Shown here: positions 15,282 through 25,503 of the stretch, one piece after another | How positions within the stretch are numbered: position 1 is the first letter of the stretch | Layout of the letters: each line of letters begins with the position of its first letter | Assembly (NCBI GenBank): GCA_016234365.1 | Contig: JACRER010000065.1 | Span: 1 to 43,123 of the forward strand | Source of the DNA: Elusimicrobiota bacterium | GTDB lineage: Bacteria > Elusimicrobiota > Elusimicrobia > Elusimicrobiales > UBA9959 | Reading direction: 5' to 3' | DNA length: 43,123 bases | Position numbers and translations under genes: made by a program | The notes under the pieces: model-generated | Told to the model about the DNA's origin: nothing | The model's input: the letters and a program-made list of their open reading frames with translations, nothing else | Databases searched by the model: none

Positions 15282-16211
15282 TCAGAACTGCAGCCAGAAA
15301 CCGAACCGGTGAATGCTGCCCAGCTCGCCGAAGGGCAGGAAGGCGTAATCCACGCCCAGACCGGAAACCTTCACGCCGAAACCGAGGCTCAACCCCACCT
15401 CTCCGCCCAGGTTGGAAGTGTCATAACCGAACTTATAGCCGCCGCGCAGCGCGAAGGCCTTGCGGAACCAGTACTCCGCCCCCACCGAGGGATAGAAGCG
15501 CTCGTCCTGCAGGTACTCGGCTATCTCGACCGCGGCGTTAAGCTGCGGCGAGACCTTGTACAGGCCGCCCGCCCTTAGGCAGACGGGCAGCGGGTCCGAT
15601 TCCTCGTCGAACTTCATCTTTGTGCCCAGGTTCTGCACGGCCAGCGCCAGGTTCAGCTTGTCCGTGGCATGGTAGATGGCGCCCGCGTCGGCGGCGGCCG
15701 CGAAGGCGGTCTTGTCGTCTATGGCTGAGCGGATGAACTTCACCGAAACGCCGCCGTCCAGCCTGGGCAGGGAATCCGGCATGAACTCGGCCTTGGCGTA
15801 GGAGAGCGTGACCGCCATATCGCTGGAACTGAAGTCCCCCAGCTCCGGCACCGCGCCGGCCGCGTCGTTGAGCCCACGCTTCTCTATACCTCCCACCGTC
15901 ATGAACGTGGCGCCGAACCCGAAGCGGTTCCCCGCGGCCTCGCCGGCATAGGAGACGTTGCCCATCTTGGCGTCCTGCAGGTAGGTGCTGAAGTCGAAGG
16001 CGGCTTCACGCGTTTCGAACTGCGCGAGGCCCGCCGGGTTGACGAAGACCGCTCCTGAGTCGTCGGCCAGCGCGCTGAACGCGCCCCCCATGGCCACGGC
16101 CCGCGGGCTCATGGCCGCCTTAAGGAAGGGAGCCGCGGTGGTGCCCGCCCCGGACGCGTGCAGCGCGGCCGGCAGGGCCAGGGCCAGGAAAGTTATAAGT
16201 ATTTTCTTCAT
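15282..16211 (-). CDS. PorV/PorQ-family outer-membrane protein (copy A)
   Basis: A 309-aa exported protein with a signal peptide (about 1-19, ending LHASG). The family motif GTTAAPFLKAAMSPRAVAMGG is followed by DDSGAVFVNPAGLA, the hallmark of PorV/PorQ (UPF0164-like) barrels. It ends in Phe (FGFWLQF), as expected for an outer-membrane beta-barrel. PorV of the Bacteroidota type IX system shuttles cargo bearing C-terminal Ig-like signal domains. Here it is the last gene of the downstream four-gene operon, 25 nt after the 3069-aa giant, with GAGG about 7 nt before its ATG. It is paralogous to the 31191-32096 gene: both share the NPAxLA region and a D-Y-A-F/Y-x-P-F-G-E/D-L-G near the end. A shuttle role is inferred. 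Confidence 0.85.
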   Translation of the reverse strand: MKKILITFLALALPAALHASGAGTTAAPFLKAAMSPRAVAMGGAFSALADDSGAVFVNPAGLAQFETREAAFDFSTYLQDAKMGNVSYAGEAAGNRFGFGATFMTVGGIEKRGLNDAAGAVPELGDFSSSDMAVTLSYAKAEFMPDSLPRLDGGVSVKFIRSAIDDKTAFAAAADAGAIYHATDKLNLALAVQNLGTKMKFDEESDPLPVCLRAGGLYKVSPQLNAAVEIAEYLQDERFYPSVGAEYWFRKAFALRGGYKFGYDTSNLGGEVGLSLGFGVKVSGLGVDYAFLPFGELGSIHRFGFWLQF

Positions 16212-16236
16212 ATGTGCCTCTTTAATTTCCGCCCGG

Positions 16237-19200
16237 CTATTTTACGATGGCCAGCTTATGCGCTTTATTCCCCAGCTTCTTGCCGTCTAGGAACGTCAGC
16301 ATGAAATACACGCCGGAAGCGCAATCCTGGTTGTTGTCGTTCTTGCCGTCCCACTCCGAGTAGTAGATGCCGTTGGTCCCGGTGGAGTTGTCGCGCAGGC
16401 CTTCGTCTATGGTGCGCACCTTTTCGCCCGCCAGGTTATAGATGACGAACTTCAGGTTCCCCGACTTGCCGGCCGGCAGGTTGTACTTTATCAGCGTGCC
16501 GGCGGTGGCGTAAGTAGCGCCCAGAATGCCCTGCCCGTCGGAACTCACGTTCACCGTTTTGGATTTAAGGTTGAACGGGTTGGGCAGGTTCACCACCTCG
16601 AACGAGGAACTGTAGGCGGCTTTGCCGGTGGCCGGCTTGGCGGTGAAGACCGCGAAGCGGCCGGTCTGGCCGGAGGAGCCCGCCGCGCTGGGCACATAGC
16701 GCCCGTTGCGCACCGCGCTCATGCCGAAGCGCTTGCGGCCCAGCGGAGTGGTGGCGCCGCCGCCGCTGCCCTCGTAGGCCAGGCCCAGGCTGGAAACGTC
16801 CACGCTGACTATGCCGGTCATAGGGTCCACGGTGTAGTTGCCGGGGATCTCCTTCCAGGTGCCGCTCGCCGCGTCGTACTGATAGATGCGCAGGCCGCCG
16901 GTATTGAGCGCGCGCTCCTTGTCGTACTTCAGCGTCAGCGTGAACGGCTTGTTGGGCTGGGCGTTGGAGAGGTCCATGTTGTAGACCTCGGAAGCCATCA
17001 GGTTAGTGATAGCCGCTTCCAGCGACAGGTTGCCCTTGGCCGTCTTCACGGTGCGCACGCTGGGCAGCGCGCTGAAGAACCCGCCCACCAGGTTGGAGAA
17101 GTCCGCGGTGCCCGACGAAGTGGTTATGGCGCCCGCGTCCAGCTCTATGCCGGAATACTCTTCCGTCTCCTGGTCCATCACAACTTCGCCGCCGGCTATG
17201 GCCGCGTCCTGGATGTACTGCTCGGTCTTGGCGTCGTTGGTCTGGTCGTAGAGGATGGTCTTCTCCATGCGGTTGTCTCCGTCGCCGGCGGCCACGTAGA
17301 CCATGTAATACTGCCGGTTGGAGGACACCGTGAACTGGCCAAGATAACTGTTATTGGCCCCGGGCACCAGCGCCAGGCTTACGGCGGAGGTGGCCTCGTA
17401 GACTTCGCCGGGGTTGTACCGGCAGGACGGGGTGGTGACCAGCGCCTTGGGGCTGTTAATTACCACCTCCACCTTGCTGACCGAATCCGGAGACTTGCGC
17501 ACCTTCACGGTGATCTGCGGCGGGATATCGCGCAGCACGATGTCGTCCACCACGGTATCGCCGTTAATGGCGGTCACCTCTATGGTCTCGGGCAGTTTGC
17601 CCTCCATAAAGGCCGACACCTTGTAGAGATGCCCTTCCACTATGCCGGTTATCTCGTAAGAGCCGTCCTCGGAGGTCTGCGCCTCTATCTTGGGCAGGTA
17701 GGCCGTGGGCGAGCCCACGTTCAAAGTCTCGTCGTAGGCCACCAGCTTGATGCCCTGGCTGGTGGAAGGCGACGGGAATTTGCCCAGGTAGACCTTGCCG
17801 CTGATGCTGGACTCGGTGGGCGTCATGTAGAAGTTGAACGCGGCCGAGTCGTTGCCGGCCAGGCCGGTCTTCTGCCCGGTCTTCACAAAGCCGTCCTTGG
17901 TTACTTCCAGGCGGTAGATGCCGGCCGGCAGGTTGCCGAACGAGAACGCGCCGGAAGAATCCGTGACCGCGAACTTCTCCACGGTGCGGTGTTTAAGGTA
18001 GACGCGGGCGTTGGAGAGGGCCTCGCCGGTGGCGGAACTCCTCACCACGCCGGAGATGCCGCCCACCACGAACGTCTGCGCGTCGAAGTTGAAGTCGTAG
18101 GCCGCATCCTGGGGCAGCTGGACCTCCTTGGCCACGGGCGGGTAGTTGGGGTTAACGAACACCGCGGTGTAGCGGCCGGGCGGCACGCCCCAGACCAGGT
18201 AGCGCAGCGGGTTGGCGGCCAGGGAATTCAGCACCAGGCTCTTGTCTTTCTGCTGTATGCCGGCCTCGAAGGCCGCGATGGCGGTCTCGTCGGGCAGGGC
18301 GTGGCCGAAACCTTTAAGGTCCCCGGCCGTGTCGTACAGCATAACGGCGGGGATCAGCGGCATGATCTCGGCGTTGAAGTTGGCGAAGATCTTGTCGAAG
18401 TCCTGATCCGAGAAGATCTTGCCGCCGGTGACGCGGCCGGTCATAATGCCCTGGCCCACCGACCCGAGGATGTTCACCGGGATAGGCTGGTCCAGGGTGC
18501 CGGGGCTGGTATCTGATTTTTTCACCGTTACCCCGCGCACCTGGCCTATGAAGTTGGCGAACTGGTAGAAACTCTGCGGCTTGTACATATCGTCGCCCTG
18601 GGGGTTATAGGAAACGCCCACCACCAGGTAGAAGTCGTACTGCCCCGGCACCATGTACTTCTTATCCCACGTCGCGGAAGCGGTGCTGTAGTTGAAGTAG
18701 TACTGCGGCTCCTCGAAGAAGAGCTCGGTGATGGTGCGCTGGTTCATCTGCGAGCCGGAAGGCACGCCGATGACCGTATAGGTCCACGCGGCGGTGGAGA
18801 TCTCCGGCAGGCCGAAGATCTGCGGCTGCACCACCAGGCCTGCCTGCAGCGTCAGTTTAACGTCGGTGGTCTTGCCCACGCTGACCGCCACGTTATCCAG
18901 TTCCACAGGGGGCCACCTGAACCCGGTGCCCTTGGGCTTCAGGTAAATATCATAGGTCCCCGGCGGGATATTGGGGAACTCGAAGGCGCCGTAGTCGTCC
19001 GTGCTGCTGCCGTCGTTGAACTGCACCGTCTTGCCGCGCAGTTCGATATCGACGGAGTAGGTTTCGGCGCCGGAGTATACGGGCTTGAAATTGGAGCCGT
19101 CCGGGAACTTAACCTGTCCGCGCAGGCCGCCGGCCCGGGTGAGCGTAAAGTCCATCCGCACGGTATCGGTGGAGGTGAACTCGGCCCCGTCGTTGAACGA

Positions 19201-22200
19201 GGAGAGCATGCCCCAGTCCGAGGAATAGATCTTCACCCAGTAGTCCACGCCCGAGGATAGCGCCACGCTATAAGCCGTGGTGTTTGAGGTGAGCCTGCCG
19301 GAGAAGGAGCTGAAGCCCAGCTGGCGGCTCTGGCAGTTCCCGTCGCAGTTCTGCATGGCCATCACCACTACCGGGGAAGACGCCGGGATCTCCAGCGGGG
19401 AGGCCTCGGTTACCGTATACGTGGTAACAAAGGTCAGGCTGCCATACAGCGTACCAAGAGAGTTGCCTCCGGCGGGCGCCAGGTTGAACTGCAGGTTGTC
19501 GGCCGCGAGGCAGTCTCCGATGCTGTTAAGCACCCAGACCTTGCCGGGAGCGCACACGGAACTGGTGCTTCTCGCGACATCAGACGAGATGGTAACGCGC
19601 AGATCGTCCGTATTGGAAGTCTGGTCATTGCCGGAGTTGAGGTCGCGCCAGGTGCCCATGAACTCTGCGTTCAGGCGCGCGTTGCCGTCGGTCAGGCCGG
19701 TTATGGTAAAAGAACCGTCGGCCCCCGTCTTCACTTTAGCGTCGGTGCGTACCCCGGAGTTATAGACCCGTGCGTAAGAGTCGGTGCCTGAGACCCAGTT
19801 CGAGTCGCCGGTCAACATAACGTTGGCATTAGGCAGAGGGGTCCCGTTATATTTCAGCACGCCGGTCAGGGTGTAGGTGGCCAGCGTCAGCATGTAGTCC
19901 CGGGTCAGTGTCATGCCGGTGGAAATACAGATGCCCCAGGCATTGGCCACAGTGCAGTTGCTATTGCCGCCCTCATTGTAATTGCTGTAGCCCTGCTTCT
20001 TTATCCCAAGGTTGTAACTCAAAGCGGACCCCGGCACGTCGTTGAAGACGGCGCGGCCGTTCACGTCGGTCAGGTTTTCGTAGGAGATTATCCTGGTCCA
20101 GCACGGATTGCCGCCGCAGTTGGTGGTGCCGTCGGGCCCCTCTTTGTAAAGCTCCACGCGTACGCCGTCCAGCGGGGCGCCCCAAGTGGAGCGCACCACG
20201 GCCTGGAAGGAGGGCGGCACGGTGGAGCCGCCCACCGCGTAGCCCACCATGGCCACGGCGCTGGTCATGTCTACCGTGTAATTGGCGGTGCCGGGGAAAG
20301 GCTGCGTCAGATACAGCATGGCGGCCTTGTTCTTGCCGGGCACGCTGATATTGAAACCGTACACGTTGCCGTCCGCCGGGGGCACGTTGTGCAGCGTGAT
20401 GGAGGTGTTGAACGAAGTGGACCTGGCCACGCCGTAGGCGGCCTTGTCGCCGTTCTTAGTGTAGAAGACCTCGCCCATCAAGTAGTCGCCGGCCACCAGG
20501 CCGGAGGACACGAACACATTGAGCGTGTAGCCGGGCTCGCTGGCGCCCTTGCGGTACAGCTTGTACTGCCGGGTGGTATCGCCGGTCAGGTTCACCATGA
20601 AGGAACCGTACGGGTCCATCAGCTGGTCTTTGATGGTGGGCTTGTAGCCCGGCGTGGAAATGCCCACGAAATACTGCATGCCGGCGGGCAGGCGCGCGCT
20701 GAAGTAGCCCGAGGCGTTGGCGCTGCCTATCACCATTATCTCGGGGTTCACGCCGCCGCTCTGGTCGAACGGCATTACCACCACCGGGGCCCCGGCGGCG
20801 TAGGCGCCGGCGGTTCCCGAGGTTATAAAGACGGAGAGCAGCGGGTTGCTGTTGGAAAGGATAAGCTGGCGATAACGGTACGCGCCGAAGCCGCCGTTGA
20901 ACTCGCCGGTGGCGTAGACGTAGCCGTTGGTATCCACGTGCACGTCCCAGCCGCGCTCGTAGGAGGAGGGCCCACCGTTAAAAGAGCGGGTCCAGATTAT
21001 ATTGCCTTCGGGGCTGAATTTGCGGATGAACAGGTTCTCCCCCTGGTTAATGTCCCAGCGGGACTCGGAACCCACCACGTAGACGGACCCCTGGTGGTCC
21101 AGCGCCACGTTTCCGGCCGTGTCGTAGCTATTGGCGGGATCGTTGTAAGTGGCGGTCCACTGTGCCGGGGCGGAAAGGTCCGAGGCGGCCAGTTTGGAAA
21201 CCACTATATCCCCGCCGGTATCCTGGTTGTAGACGGTAGCCGCCACATAGACGTTGCCCGCCCCGTCGGGCGCAACGCCCGCGCCCTGGTCCCAGTTGTT
21301 GCCCGCGCCGGTAACGATGCCGGTGGAGGCCGCTACCAGGCTGGCGTCCAGTTTGGTTACAAAGGCGTCCGAGCCGGTGCCGGCGTTATTAATATTGCCG
21401 GCCGCGTAGAGCACGGAGTTGGTGCTGTCATAGACCAGGGCCGCTATTTCGTGGCCCCAGGTGCCGCCGTTGCCGTAGAAAGCCGCGGTGGTAAGCTGCA
21501 CGCCGGCCGGAGAGGTTTTTACGACGTAGGCCAGGTTCATGCTCCCGGCCTGGTTCTGGACGCTGCCGCCCAGGTAGATATTGCCGAGGCCGTCCGTGGT
21601 AACGGCGTAGCCGTTGTCGTAATTGCGGTCGAAGTCGTAGTTCTTGCTCCACAGCAGCGTGCCGGCGGCGCTGTACTTAACGGCCATCAAGTCGTTCTTG
21701 GTCTCGCTGTCCCAGGAGCCGCGCGAACCGGCCACTATTATATTGCCGTCTTTGTCCGCAGTCACCGCCTGGGCCTGCATGTTCTCGTTAGAGCGGGCCG
21801 CGAAGAACTTGGTCCACGCCACGCTCATGTCCAGGCGGTATTTGCGCAGCACGAACATGCTGCCGCTCCCCGCGGCCGCGGCGCCCGCGGCGGGCATGCC
21901 CCAGTAGTTGGCCGCAATGTAAAGGTTCCCCTGCCGGTCCCTGGCGGACCGGTTGCGCCAGCTGCCGGTATTATTTATGGTCCAGACCTTGCTGTCCGGG
22001 TAGGTAACCAGGCCGCTCTGCACGTCGGGCGTATTGGCGTAGGAGGTGGCGGTACCCGTAAGCGCAACGGGGACCGACCCGTCGAACGACCAGACGCGGA
22101 AGTAATAGTTGGGAGAACTTATGGCCCCGGCGCCGTCGCGGCTGGCGTCCAGGCCGCCTATGGTGTAAGCCTGGTACATGCCGGAGGAAACCGGCCCGGT

Positions 22201-25200
22201 GGTATAGACCACAGTCTGGGCCGAAGTGTAAGCCCAGGGACCGGCGGCGGAGAGGCTGGACTGGAAATAATAGGTGGAGCTGGCAGGCAGGTCCGACGGC
22301 GCGGTCCAGAAGAGCTCCGCCGTGCCCGGGTAGGCGCCGGGCCTGGCGCCGATATTGAACGAAGGCGGCAGGAAGGTATAGATACCAGGCCTGTTCATCT
22401 CCGAGGCTCCGGCAAAAATGCCGGAGCCGTCCAGCAGCACGGTCCTGGCTATTTCGCTGTTGCTGCCGCTGACGCCGCTGTCGAAAGTTTTTGCCCACAG
22501 AGTGGATAAGGTTACCGGGTCCACCTTGGTTACGCGGATATCCTGACCGGAACAGTAACCCGTGACGCAGTTGCGTTGCTCGTAGCCGGCGGTGTAAACG
22601 TCGCCGCCATAATAGGTCACGCCGTAGTTGTACTGCATCATGTTGGCGGCGCTGACGTAGGTGGAGGCCGCCACCAATTGCAGCGAAGAACCGTCGTGGT
22701 CCGAGAATTTGCCCAGCCACGCCCCCTCCTGGGCGGGCCCCACGTTCAGTTTGCCAGCGGCATAGAGCGCGGAACCGGGCCCGTCCGCCAGGCCAAAGGC
22801 CTCGTCGAAAGCGGGGCTGGAGATCACGTTCTCGTACTGCGGGGCGCCGGTAACCGGCGAGAACCTGGCCAGCCAGATATCGGTGTCGCTGGCCGTAACG
22901 CCCTTGCCGCCGGCCGCGTAGACCGCGGCGGTGGTGACAGCTATAGCGTTAAAACGGTTGCCCATGCTGCCGGGCACGGCGTCCACGGTGGACGACCAAA
23001 GTTCGAAACCGGCCGGGGAGAACTTTTTCACCATCGCGGCATAGTCGCTGCCGCTGGTCTTCAACTGGCCGGCTATATAAATGCTGCCGGCAGGGTCCAG
23101 CCCTACGGCGTAGGCGTAATCCATACCCATGTTCAGGCCGGGCAGCGTGCGGCTCCAGGCGAGAGCGCCGCCGGGCAGGACAGCCGCGAGGTAGACGTCG
23201 TCCATGTTGGAGGGGTCGGAGTTGAAGGAACCGGTTACATAAAACACGCCGGCCGTGGAAACCGCGAGCGACCGGATGCTGAACATCGGGTAGGAGTTTA
23301 CCGTCGGCGCCGTGTTGTTGTAGAAACGGGTCCACTCGTAGCGGCCGGTAGCCTTATCGTATTTGCGCAGGGCCCAGCCGCCTTCCATGCTGGCGCCGCC
23401 CATCAGGCCGTAAGCCTGATAAATGTTGCCGGCGGCGTCCATGGCCGTGGGGAACATCCAGCCGTCTCCCCCCTCCGACACGGTGAACCTGGACTGGGGA
23501 TAAACGGCGACGGTATCGGTGAACGCCGGCGTGCGGGGCTGGGCGTAGACCGGGGCCCCCATGGACACGGTGCCTATCCAGACCGAGAAATAATGCTGCT
23601 GCGTAGTGATATTGCCTGCCGCGTCGCGCGACGCCGGCAGGCCGCGCACCAGCACGCCGTCGCCGATACCGGAGGGGACCGCCGCGGTGGTAATGTCTAT
23701 CTGGGCCGCAGCCGTACTCCAGTTAAAAGCGGCGGCGGTGCTGTACTGCACGTAGATATGGCTGCCGCCGGTAACGGCAAAAGGATAGTTCCAGTTGAGC
23801 TGCACGGAACCCGTGTACTGGCCGGAGTAAGCGCCGAGCTGGAAGGGGTTGCCGCCGGCCTGCGGGAAGGCGTAAAGGCCGTAGGCGTCGCCAAACTGGC
23901 CCGCCAGCAGCACGCCGCCGGCGGTGCTGAGGTCTACGTCGTAAAAAGCGTCCTCCACGGAGGTGGAATAGGTGCGGGTGGACACCAGCTGGCCGTCGGA
24001 AGTGTATTTGAAGTAAAGCGCGTTGCGGCCCTGGCCCAGGTCCATCCTGGTTTCATAGCCGGCCACATAAACGCCGTTAAACTTATCCACGGCGCAGGCA
24101 TAGGCTTCTTCGTTCTTATTGTAGTTGGCGTAAGGGTTATCGTAAGTCCGGGTCCACACTATGGTGGACAACGACAGGTCGAACTTGTGGAGCGCCAGGT
24201 TGCGGCCCTGGCTGAGGTCGTTGCGGTCTTCGTAGCCGCACAGGTAGGCGAAGCCGGCCGAGGGGTTCACAGCCACGCCGTTTGCCCCGTCGTAGCCGTT
24301 GCCGGGACCATTATAATCCCAGAAGGCCATCCGCACGCCTGCGGGGCTGAATTTGGCCAGATGCATATCGGCGTAGCTGGGGCCGCCGTAGGACTGGCCC
24401 GAGGCGTAAACGTAGCCGCTGGTATCCAGCGCCAGGTCGCCCAGGAAATCGTCAGAGTTGGCCACGCCCGTGCTGTTGTAGATCCGCTCCCACATCTGCA
24501 CTCCGGTAGCGGGCTGCAGCCTGGCCACCCACATATCCCGGGAGGTAGTGGAGGTTTCCACAAAATAACCCGCCGCGTAAAGGGCGTCGGTCGCGGGATA
24601 ATAAGCGATAGCCTGCGCGGAGTCCCAATAATTACCGCCGGCGTCGGCGCGGGTTTTGGTCCATAGCAGTTCGCCCGAGGCGCTGTACTTGGCCGTAAAA
24701 ATATCCGTATCATTGCCGTTGTAAAGCGAGCCGGCGATATAAACCTCGCCGCTGGCGGGGTTCACCGCCACGGCCCGGCCGTAGTCCCAGCCGCTCATGT
24801 AGGGGCTGTTGAGCAGGCGCGTCCACTGCAGGGCGCCGGCGGCATTATACTTGCGCAGCACTATCTCGCTGCCGCCCAGGTTGGTGTTAGTGGTGAAGGT
24901 GTTGAGCAGGTAAATGTTGCTGTTCGCGTCCACGGCCATGCGGCCGCCAAAATAGTCGCGCAGGCCGTTCTCCAGAGTAAGCGTGCCGCCGCCGTAAGGA
25001 GTAATGGAAGGAGCCGTGAAGGCCGGCGTATTAGCCAGAGCCGCGGACCCGGCCGAAGCGGGCGACAGGACGGAAGACATCTCCACCCAGACCTTAAAAG
25101 TGTACGTCGGCCCGTTAACGGCCCCGGCGCCGCTGCGGCCGGCGTTCAGGCCGCCTATCACAGCCGTCTGCAGGCCGGTCACTCCGGGGCCGGTGGTTAT

Positions 25201-25446
25201 CACGACCTGCGCGTTGGCGCTGCTCCAGTTCGCCGTGGCCGGCGACGTGGAGTACTGTATATAGAACTTATCCCCGGAGCCCAGCGTGTCGCTGATAGTC
25301 CAGGAGTAGCTCACCGTGCCGGGATAAGGCCCGGGCGCGGCCGCGTCGCCGGTGGCGGCGGCGGTAGCCCCGGCTTTCCCTACGGCCCCCGCCCAGAACA
25401 GGACCGCGGCCGCCAGCGTTAAGATGGTTTTTTTCATGTTAAACAT
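16237..25446 (-). CDS. Giant secreted surface protein with three FN3/propeller units, regulatory-like repeats and FlgD-like C-terminus
   Basis: A 3069-aa exported protein. A signal peptide (about 1-28) is followed by three tandem units of about 497 residues, starting near 35, 532 and 1029. Each unit has an FN3-like segment (YPGT-x-ELFW-type strands, QYSTS, GGLxASRDGAG) and an SBBP-like beta-propeller with repeating GNIYLAG / KYxAAGxLLWTK blades. From about 1527 to 2700 come many carboxypeptidase-regulatory-like modules (GxISGVVRSSATGEALSNA). A propeller-free region follows, then a FlgD-like Ig domain at about 2945-3069 (NLPNPFNLKSK, VIYNLAGEKVRTI, GVYFMLTFLDG, ending LAIVK). The part after 1527 is homologous over its length to the 1650-aa protein at 32121-37073. 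ATG at 25446 has AGGAG 5 nt upstream; a second ATG at 25437 is possible. Confidence 0.88.
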   Translation of the reverse strand: MFNMKKTILTLAAAVLFWAGAVGKAGATAAATGDAAAPGPYPGTVSYSWTISDTLGSGDKFYIQYSTSPATANWSSANAQVVITTGPGVTGLQTAVIGGLNAGRSGAGAVNGPTYTFKVWVEMSSVLSPASAGSAALANTPAFTAPSITPYGGGTLTLENGLRDYFGGRMAVDANSNIYLLNTFTTNTNLGGSEIVLRKYNAAGALQWTRLLNSPYMSGWDYGRAVAVNPASGEVYIAGSLYNGNDTDIFTAKYSASGELLWTKTRADAGGNYWDSAQAIAYYPATDALYAAGYFVETSTTSRDMWVARLQPATGVQMWERIYNSTGVANSDDFLGDLALDTSGYVYASGQSYGGPSYADMHLAKFSPAGVRMAFWDYNGPGNGYDGANGVAVNPSAGFAYLCGYEDRNDLSQGRNLALHKFDLSLSTIVWTRTYDNPYANYNKNEEAYACAVDKFNGVYVAGYETRMDLGQGRNALYFKYTSDGQLVSTRTYSTSVEDAFYDVDLSTAGGVLLAGQFGDAYGLYAFPQAGGNPFQLGAYSGQYTGSVQLNWNYPFAVTGGSHIYVQYSTAAAFNWSTAAAQIDITTAAVPSGIGDGVLVRGLPASRDAAGNITTQQHYFSVWIGTVSMGAPVYAQPRTPAFTDTVAVYPQSRFTVSEGGDGWMFPTAMDAAGNIYQAYGLMGGASMEGGWALRKYDKATGRYEWTRFYNNTAPTVNSYPMFSIRSLAVSTAGVFYVTGSFNSDPSNMDDVYLAAVLPGGALAWSRTLPGLNMGMDYAYAVGLDPAGSIYIAGQLKTSGSDYAAMVKKFSPAGFELWSSTVDAVPGSMGNRFNAIAVTTAAVYAAGGKGVTASDTDIWLARFSPVTGAPQYENVISSPAFDEAFGLADGPGSALYAAGKLNVGPAQEGAWLGKFSDHDGSSLQLVAASTYVSAANMMQYNYGVTYYGGDVYTAGYEQRNCVTGYCSGQDIRVTKVDPVTLSTLWAKTFDSGVSGSNSEIARTVLLDGSGIFAGASEMNRPGIYTFLPPSFNIGARPGAYPGTAELFWTAPSDLPASSTYYFQSSLSAAGPWAYTSAQTVVYTTGPVSSGMYQAYTIGGLDASRDGAGAISSPNYYFRVWSFDGSVPVALTGTATSYANTPDVQSGLVTYPDSKVWTINNTGSWRNRSARDRQGNLYIAANYWGMPAAGAAAAGSGSMFVLRKYRLDMSVAWTKFFAARSNENMQAQAVTADKDGNIIVAGSRGSWDSETKNDLMAVKYSAAGTLLWSKNYDFDRNYDNGYAVTTDGLGNIYLGGSVQNQAGSMNLAYVVKTSPAGVQLTTAAFYGNGGTWGHEIAALVYDSTNSVLYAAGNINNAGTGSDAFVTKLDASLVAASTGIVTGAGNNWDQGAGVAPDGAGNVYVAATVYNQDTGGDIVVSKLAASDLSAPAQWTATYNDPANSYDTAGNVALDHQGSVYVVGSESRWDINQGENLFIRKFSPEGNIIWTRSFNGGPSSYERGWDVHVDTNGYVYATGEFNGGFGAYRYRQLILSNSNPLLSVFITSGTAGAYAAGAPVVVMPFDQSGGVNPEIMVIGSANASGYFSARLPAGMQYFVGISTPGYKPTIKDQLMDPYGSFMVNLTGDTTRQYKLYRKGASEPGYTLNVFVSSGLVAGDYLMGEVFYTKNGDKAAYGVARSTSFNTSITLHNVPPADGNVYGFNISVPGKNKAAMLYLTQPFPGTANYTVDMTSAVAMVGYAVGGSTVPPSFQAVVRSTWGAPLDGVRVELYKEGPDGTTNCGGNPCWTRIISYENLTDVNGRAVFNDVPGSALSYNLGIKKQGYSNYNEGGNSNCTVANAWGICISTGMTLTRDYMLTLATYTLTGVLKYNGTPLPNANVMLTGDSNWVSGTDSYARVYNSGVRTDAKVKTGADGSFTITGLTDGNARLNAEFMGTWRDLNSGNDQTSNTDDLRVTISSDVARSTSSVCAPGKVWVLNSIGDCLAADNLQFNLAPAGGNSLGTLYGSLTFVTTYTVTEASPLEIPASSPVVVMAMQNCDGNCQSRQLGFSSFSGRLTSNTTAYSVALSSGVDYWVKIYSSDWGMLSSFNDGAEFTSTDTVRMDFTLTRAGGLRGQVKFPDGSNFKPVYSGAETYSVDIELRGKTVQFNDGSSTDDYGAFEFPNIPPGTYDIYLKPKGTGFRWPPVELDNVAVSVGKTTDVKLTLQAGLVVQPQIFGLPEISTAAWTYTVIGVPSGSQMNQRTITELFFEEPQYYFNYSTASATWDKKYMVPGQYDFYLVVGVSYNPQGDDMYKPQSFYQFANFIGQVRGVTVKKSDTSPGTLDQPIPVNILGSVGQGIMTGRVTGGKIFSDQDFDKIFANFNAEIMPLIPAVMLYDTAGDLKGFGHALPDETAIAAFEAGIQQKDKSLVLNSLAANPLRYLVWGVPPGRYTAVFVNPNYPPVAKEVQLPQDAAYDFNFDAQTFVVGGISGVVRSSATGEALSNARVYLKHRTVEKFAVTDSSGAFSFGNLPAGIYRLEVTKDGFVKTGQKTGLAGNDSAAFNFYMTPTESSISGKVYLGKFPSPSTSQGIKLVAYDETLNVGSPTAYLPKIEAQTSEDGSYEITGIVEGHLYKVSAFMEGKLPETIEVTAINGDTVVDDIVLRDIPPQITVKVRKSPDSVSKVEVVINSPKALVTTPSCRYNPGEVYEATSAVSLALVPGANNSYLGQFTVSSNRQYYMVYVAAGDGDNRMEKTILYDQTNDAKTEQYIQDAAIAGGEVVMDQETEEYSGIELDAGAITTSSGTADFSNLVGGFFSALPSVRTVKTAKGNLSLEAAITNLMASEVYNMDLSNAQPNKPFTLTLKYDKERALNTGGLRIYQYDAASGTWKEIPGNYTVDPMTGIVSVDVSSLGLAYEGSGGGATTPLGRKRFGMSAVRNGRYVPSAAGSSGQTGRFAVFTAKPATGKAAYSSSFEVVNLPNPFNLKSKTVNVSSDGQGILGATYATAGTLIKYNLPAGKSGNLKFVIYNLAGEKVRTIDEGLRDNSTGTNGIYYSEWDGKNDNNQDCASGVYFMLTFLDGKKLGNKAHKLAIVK

Positions 25447-25466
25447 AGGTTCTCCTGGAAAACATA

Positions 25467-25488
25467 CGCCCGCCGCAAAATGCGGGCG
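25467..25488 (-). other. Intra-operon hairpin before the giant gene
   Basis: A 7-bp stem (cgcccgc at 25467-25473 with gcgggcg at 25482-25488) lies between the barrel gene and the giant gene. It has no following U-tract on the minus strand, so it is more likely an mRNA processing or stability element than a terminator. Confidence 0.4.
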
Positions 25489-25503
25489 GAACTTCCGCTT
25501 TGT

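Noticed and set aside
20389-22509. Long plus-strand open frame of 706 codons opposite the giant gene
   Set aside because: It is the mirror of the propeller-coding region; the minus-strand reading gives regular blades and FN3 segments, while this one gives no recognisable protein.
20865-25345. Possible DNA-level tandem repeats or CRISPR-like arrays in the giant gene
   Set aside because: Repetition is at the protein level (blades and FN3 units) with diverged nucleotides; no identical direct repeats with regular spacers were seen.
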